Origin: Climacium dendroides
Taxonomy: Eukaryota; Streptophyta; Bryopsida; Hypnales; Climaciaceae
Assembly (NCBI GenBank): GCA_950106755.1
Contig: OX467089.1
Coordinates: 25,959,345 to 26,023,344, forward strand
Direction: 5' to 3'
Length of the DNA: 64,000 nucleotides
The notes under the pieces are model-generated. The model had not been told where the DNA came from. It ran no database searches and saw only the letters and a program-made list of their open reading frames with translations. Shown here piece after piece: positions 59,412 through 64,000 of the stretch; the first letter of the stretch is position 1, and each line of letters begins with the position of its first letter. The position numbers and the translations under genes were made by a program.

Positions 59412-61163
59412 ATGTGGAGAGGAAGAGCACGAGTCCAAGGAAATGGCATGTTATACATGTTGGCGGTCCAAGCTGCGACGAAGTTCGTGCAATTGCCAAG
59501 AAAGCCTCCGGTGACGACGACGCTCATAGCTGCGCAGACGTTCATTCACTTACGGCCTGGGAAGTTCGATGCCATTCTTCCCACCTTATCTGAAGTCTGC
59601 CTGAATCCATATTTCGTTCTTAAGGTGCGCGAAGGGTCTTTTATCCTTAAGTTCAATTATATGCCTTCGTTATACAGAATAAATACTAAGGTTGAGGATA
59701 CTCTTTCTGTCATTTTAAGGATTTCAACCAACGTGTAGGAATGTGCTTTCATTGGGAGATCAGTGTAATAGCTCTGGAGTGTTATCTTTGGTGACAATAG
59801 CCAAATCTGTTTCATCAAAATTTCATCAGTATTTATGAGCTTCGTATGCAATTTCGAAGTGGGAGGTTGTGGAGCACTATTAGTATCAGTAGAAAACCCC
59901 ATTTCTATTCAAATTCCAGTGGCCGTAGACATTTAGCTAAGGCATGCGTACTTAGCCAATTAGCCAATTGCTAATTGAAGGCCAATCAAATGTATGATAA
60001 GTGAATTGTGGAAGAGTTGTTGATGGTAACTGGGGTCAGTGTAGGAGATGGCATCAGGTCCCTAACGGTTTTAGTATCCTCTGCCTTAGAAGCTCTGCCT
60101 TTTTCGCTCAGGCCTGTAGTACACCTATACAGTTTTCATCTTATGCAATTTGAATTGGCATCCTTGAACGTTGGCGTCCTCGCTGGACCTTCTCGACATG
60201 ACCTCCATGTCGAATGTTTAAGAAGGTTCCCGTGTGTTGTACTTGGAGGAGCACTCGATTGTGGTGCTTAGTAGTTGCCTCTACCTAAATTTTGCAACCA
60301 ATGCCGTTGAAACCATAAGTCTGGCAGTGAGTGTTTAGAACTCTTTGATCATCTTTTGAGTGCCTTGAATGCAGGACTGGGACTTGAAGCGACTCTGGGT
60401 ATCTGCATTTTACCATGTAGACGAAACGCATCTCATCTACAACATGACGTCGTTAATGTGGAAAGGCGTCCAACTGGAGGAATCTATGGGAAGCCAGAAA
60501 TTCGCAACTATGGTGGCTGTGCTACTCGGTCTCTCTCATAGCCTAGTTGTAGCTTCATCCGCCCTCCTTGCAGTTTGGGCAGATTCTCCAACCTCGTTTT
60601 ACTCGGAATGTTCCGTAGGATTCTCAGGTGTTTTGTTTGCATTGAAGGTGGTACTAGGTTACAATTCCCCGAGCCACACAAACGTGTATGGAATCCTTGT
60701 GCCCTCTCGCTACGCTGCTTGGGTGGAGCTTCTAGTGATTCAGATGTTCGTTCCTGGAACCTCCTTCCTCGGTCACCTGTGTGGCGTTTTGGCAGGGGTG
60801 ATCTACATGAATGCGCCTGGCAGCCTCAACTTGTCCAGGATTTTTGGAGTGTTGTCGTGGCCTGTTAGGCACCTGTGGGGATCTAGGAGTCGTGGATTCG
60901 GCCGTGGAACTGTTGGATCTAGACGAGATACTCGTTCTACAAACAATCGAGGACAACGCAGTGACTTGGACGTGTGGAGATGCAGGAGTTGTACTTATGA
61001 TAATGACCCGTCTGCAGCTGCTTGTGAAATGTGCGGCACACTTCGTGATGTAGACGATTTATCTCCGTCAGCACCACCACTACCAATTAGTAGGGACAGA
61101 TCTTTATCTCCAATGTCGAGAGAAGACCTGAGACAGGCTCGCCTTTCCCGCTTCAATAGATAG
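59412..61163 (+). CDS. Rhomboid-family intramembrane serine protease with RanBP2-type zinc finger (RBL14-like)
   Basis: Two coding exons, 59412-59624 and 60375-61163, joined in phase 0 by a 750-base GT-AG intron into 333 residues. Rhomboid proteases cleave membrane helices within the bilayer with a Ser-His dyad. Both residues are present: Ser155 in GFSG and His205 in FLGHLCG. The family's upstream HVDETHLIYN motif (residues 85-94) is also intact, so the enzyme should be active. The soluble C-terminal part is basic and Gly/Arg-rich, then carries a RanBP2-type zinc finger with Trp272, Cys274, Cys277, Cys288 and Cys291, and ends in a Ser/Pro/Arg-rich tail. This rhomboid plus zinc-finger architecture matches plant RBL14-type proteins. 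Substrate and membrane location are not determined here. The exon 1 start is the first ATG of the frame; a second Met at residue 13 is possible. Confidence 0.93.
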
Positions 61164-61700
61164 CATTGGTATGCAGGAGGCTCAATCAGGAGTTTCAGCG
61201 TTGTACATTTACAGTGCCATAAGATCTTCTTGGCTATGGTAAACTATTAATATTGTCTTGTGAATTCAGTTTGATGCACAGAATAGGGCATTGATCCTTC
61301 CGTAACTGGTGAGCATTACTCGTTACAAGATTTTTCAGCTATCTGCTCTTTTTATGCGTCAGACCTCGTGATTCCTGCTGGGCACAATGAAGGTTTTTGA
61401 CCAAATTGGGCACGATGCTTTTCTTCTTTGCTCAGGGTATTAGTCCAGTTGTAGAGTTTTGGAATGCGATTACGATAACGCCTTGTTGTGTGGGCCAACT
61501 TTGACACCCCTTCTGTTTCATTGCACTCGGTTATGCTGCAAAGAGGATTTAATTTTAGCATGAGGAGACTTATCACACTAGAGGAAAATTACAGGAGTCA
61601 AAGATAATGAAGTGGAAGCATATCGATGGTCTATTCAAGTAAGTGGCTACCTCACTGAGGAGAAAGATTGAGATCTTTGTTTCATTTGTTGACTCTGTAT
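61164..61700. other. 3' flank of the rhomboid gene
   Basis: Moderate GC content continues past the stop codon, consistent with 3' untranslated sequence. No further exon was recognised. Confidence 0.4.
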
Positions 61701-61882
61701 GGAAGGGGAGCTGAGGAGGCGCTTTGCGTTGTTGACAAATGCTACGTGTGAGGAGGAAGTTTGAGGACCTTACTCAAAAAGCGACCTGAATGAAAGGGGA
61801 GCTGAGGAGGCTTTGCGTTGTTGACAAGTGCTTCCTGTGAGGAGGAAGCTGAGTTCGAGGACCTTACTCAAAAAGCGAAAAA
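61701..61882. repeat. Tandem duplication of about 91 bases
   Basis: Two copies, each with GAAAGGGGAGCTGAGGAGGC or a one-base variant at the start and GAGGACCTTACTCAAAAAGC at the end, with small indels between them. Confidence 0.9.
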
Positions 61883-64000
61883 GCCAATGCTACAGAGGCA
61901 AAACCTCTCCTAGAGCAGCTATTTGTTTGCCATGCTCTATTTCGCATCAGTGAGGACATGGCAATGAAGATGTAAGTTTGCATAAAAGTCCACGAAATGT
62001 CAAAAAAGAAGAACCTTGATTTTAATATTTAAGATATTTCTCCTGAGTTTCTCTGTTCACAAAACTAATGGAGGTCCCATTTGTTCAATAGGCTCTTGAA
62101 ATTGGAGATATGTGGTGTTTGACTGGGTGAGTTGACAGCGATCTCCATTGGTTTGAGCGTGTATGGTGGTGTTCGCATTGCAGAATTCTGGCGTTTGTCT
62201 CTCAGTAGGTCTGCTTTAATTAAGGTTGACCCGGATTTCCGGCTACATGAGACATCCCTGTAAGTCATACTGAAAAGGCTTTCTATGACTGTGTATGGCA
62301 TGGCTAATGTTGAATGTTGAATCTAAATGACAAATGCGAAACAACTTGACCTGATCCATCTCCAATTCTTATCACTACAGGAAAGGTTTATGCATTTACA
62401 GAGGTGTAAGAATGACCACCTAACAAATGTCAGCTTCCAACATTTCTTTTGAGAAAATGTGCTTCAAATTGGGTCTACTTATCATCTACTCATCATAGAG
62501 AGTAATCTCAAATATAAATGCATACTTGACCTTCTTGATGTACATATTTGTCACAATTTTTGGAGTTGGAATCACACTTCTTTAACGGATGTTTTATACA
62601 ATACATGGTTGGACTTGATGTGACTATATTTGACATGGGTGTATTTTGTGTTGCATGTTGGGCTAAATTTCTATGCCTTAGAATCTTTGAATGGACTCTA
62701 TGAAATTGTCTATTGTAGCATATAGTCTCCTACTTGGAAAGTGCATAGAGTAGCATATAGTCTCCTACTTGGAAAGTGCATAGAATTTCATACAAAGATT
62801 AAAAAAAATTGATCTCAATAGATTTGGCTCTTGTACCAAAAGTGATCTTTCTAGAAATCTTTTTGTAGTTTGAAGGTGAAAACATCCCAAAAATGTCAAA
62901 ATAAGCAATTCAACATAGATGGAGGTATTTTTTATTAGAAAAAAACATCTTTGTAGCATTAGCAATTGAAAATCATGAATTATAAAAGAAAAAAAATTAG
63001 GAATTATAGATAAGATATGTAATTGCTATGAATTTTCAAAGTGGAACTTCCTAGGCCATTAAAATTGTCACATAGCTTGGTCATAATACATGAATGGTTA
63101 AATAGTGATCTCCAAATCACTACTCTTCCATATGTTTATATGCTTAAAAGTGATTGACACAAATTGCAATATAGGAAATTTCATTAAAATGATATACTCC
63201 ATATGCCATTTTCAAACTGCGTGGTTTATACTATAAAAATTGCTATTCTAAGACAGGTGTACATTTCAGAGCATGCAACTTAAAGTGTAAAAATGTCACA
63301 ATTGCAAAATGGTGCTATTTTAACAACATTCATTTAGGGTACATACTAGATTAACGCTTGGCCAAGTGACATGGTGCCACAAGTTGGTCTAAAATGGCCA
63401 CGTGGTCCACATACCTGCACACTATGCCATGCCCTACCATAGTAGGATAAACCTCCAAGCCACCAAATTCTAGTTTGTGCCCAAGGGGACCAAAAGTGTC
63501 CTCACAAAGTTTCAAATCCAATTCAAAGTACTATAACTTTTGCATTTGATGTCTAAATTCAAATAAAACTTCTTGGAAAATTTGTATTCTCTCTTCTAAT
63601 TTGTGTGATAAAAATTTTAGATCAATTCAAGATGTACTACTTTTTTTGAAGCCTATCAAAGTTCATTGGTTTAATTTGAGTTCACCAAACTACATTTGAT
63701 GGCTGCAACTTGGGGGGCTTGTATCTCCTTCATCCAATGTTAGTTTTCAATAAAATATGTTGGATTATGGTCCCCTTCAAGTCTAGTTATTGTGGTAAAA
63801 TTTTCATGTCAATCCAAGTTGATTTGAATGTTTATGAGCAATTTGAAGTTTAAAATCCCAACATTTTTGGTTTACAATGAACTTTGGCACAATAAACTAA
63901 AAATAGAAATTGGCGGTCAACACAAAAAAATCACAAAAGTACAAAATATTTTTTCCTAAAATATTATGTTTTTGTTTACATGTGAAGCTTTGATTCACAA
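61883..64000. other. AT-rich DNA with repeats, no gene
   Basis: A 35-base unit (GTAGCATATAGTCTCCTACT plus the following 15 bases) is duplicated at 62,715-62,784. 62,850-63,080 is the second copy of the dispersed repeat seen at 13,800-14,020. Nothing is recognised in 63,100-64,000. Confidence 0.5.

Noticed and set aside
1..64000. tRNA, rRNA or organelle insertions
   Set aside because: No tRNA T-arm/B-box pattern with a matching acceptor stem and no rRNA-like block was recognised by eye; a dedicated scan was not possible.

Overview
The window looks like nuclear DNA of a streptophyte. A land plant, perhaps a bryophyte or another non-seed lineage, seems most likely, but a charophyte alga cannot be excluded. 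Reasons: spliced genes with GT-AG introns, plant-type families (LAG1/LOH ceramide synthase, TM9/EMP70 nonaspanin, eL27, VHA-G, an RBL14-like rhomboid with a RanBP2 finger), AAACCCTAA telo-boxes near several start regions, and AT-rich intergenic DNA packed with MITE-like repeats. The species cannot be named from the sequence alone.

Layout. 1-22.7 kb holds no intact gene that I can support. It contains a diverged repeat array (1.6-3.1 kb), a decayed non-LTR retrotransposon fragment (about 5.95-6.78 kb) and many terminal-inverted-repeat (TIR) elements. 22,739-30,539 (-) is a six-exon ceramide synthase gene whose introns carry several elements. 34,974-38,981 (-) is a seven-exon TM9-family gene. 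39.5-50 kb is repeat-rich with no supported gene. 50,074-51,727 (-) is a four-exon gene for ribosomal protein eL27. 53.9-56.3 kb holds a Stowaway-like element and then a cluster of fresh local tandem duplications. 57,545-58,431 (-) encodes V-ATPase subunit G, and 59,412-61,163 (+) encodes a rhomboid protease; these two diverge from a shared upstream region. 61.2-64 kb is again repeat-type DNA.

The five genes are housekeeping or endomembrane functions: sphingolipid synthesis, Golgi/endosome membrane protein, translation, proton pumping and intramembrane proteolysis. They do not form an operon or an obvious pathway cluster. All exon models were built by hand translation, and every junction keeps the reading frame.

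The most interesting signal is in the repeats. Several element groups end in TTAA followed by CCCYTAAA and its inverse. One copy (10,464-11,004) sits exactly at a TTAA inside another element, and a related element at 27,463-28,124 preserves the empty site. That is direct evidence, within the window, for transposition with a TTAA target duplication, the hallmark of piggyBac-type elements (Sola3 is an alternative), which I would not expect in a plant genome. A second abundant superfamily has AAGGTRGARNYACCC-like termini. Stowaway-like, Tourist-like, palindromic and fold-back elements complete the picture. No transposase ORF was seen, so all appear non-autonomous.
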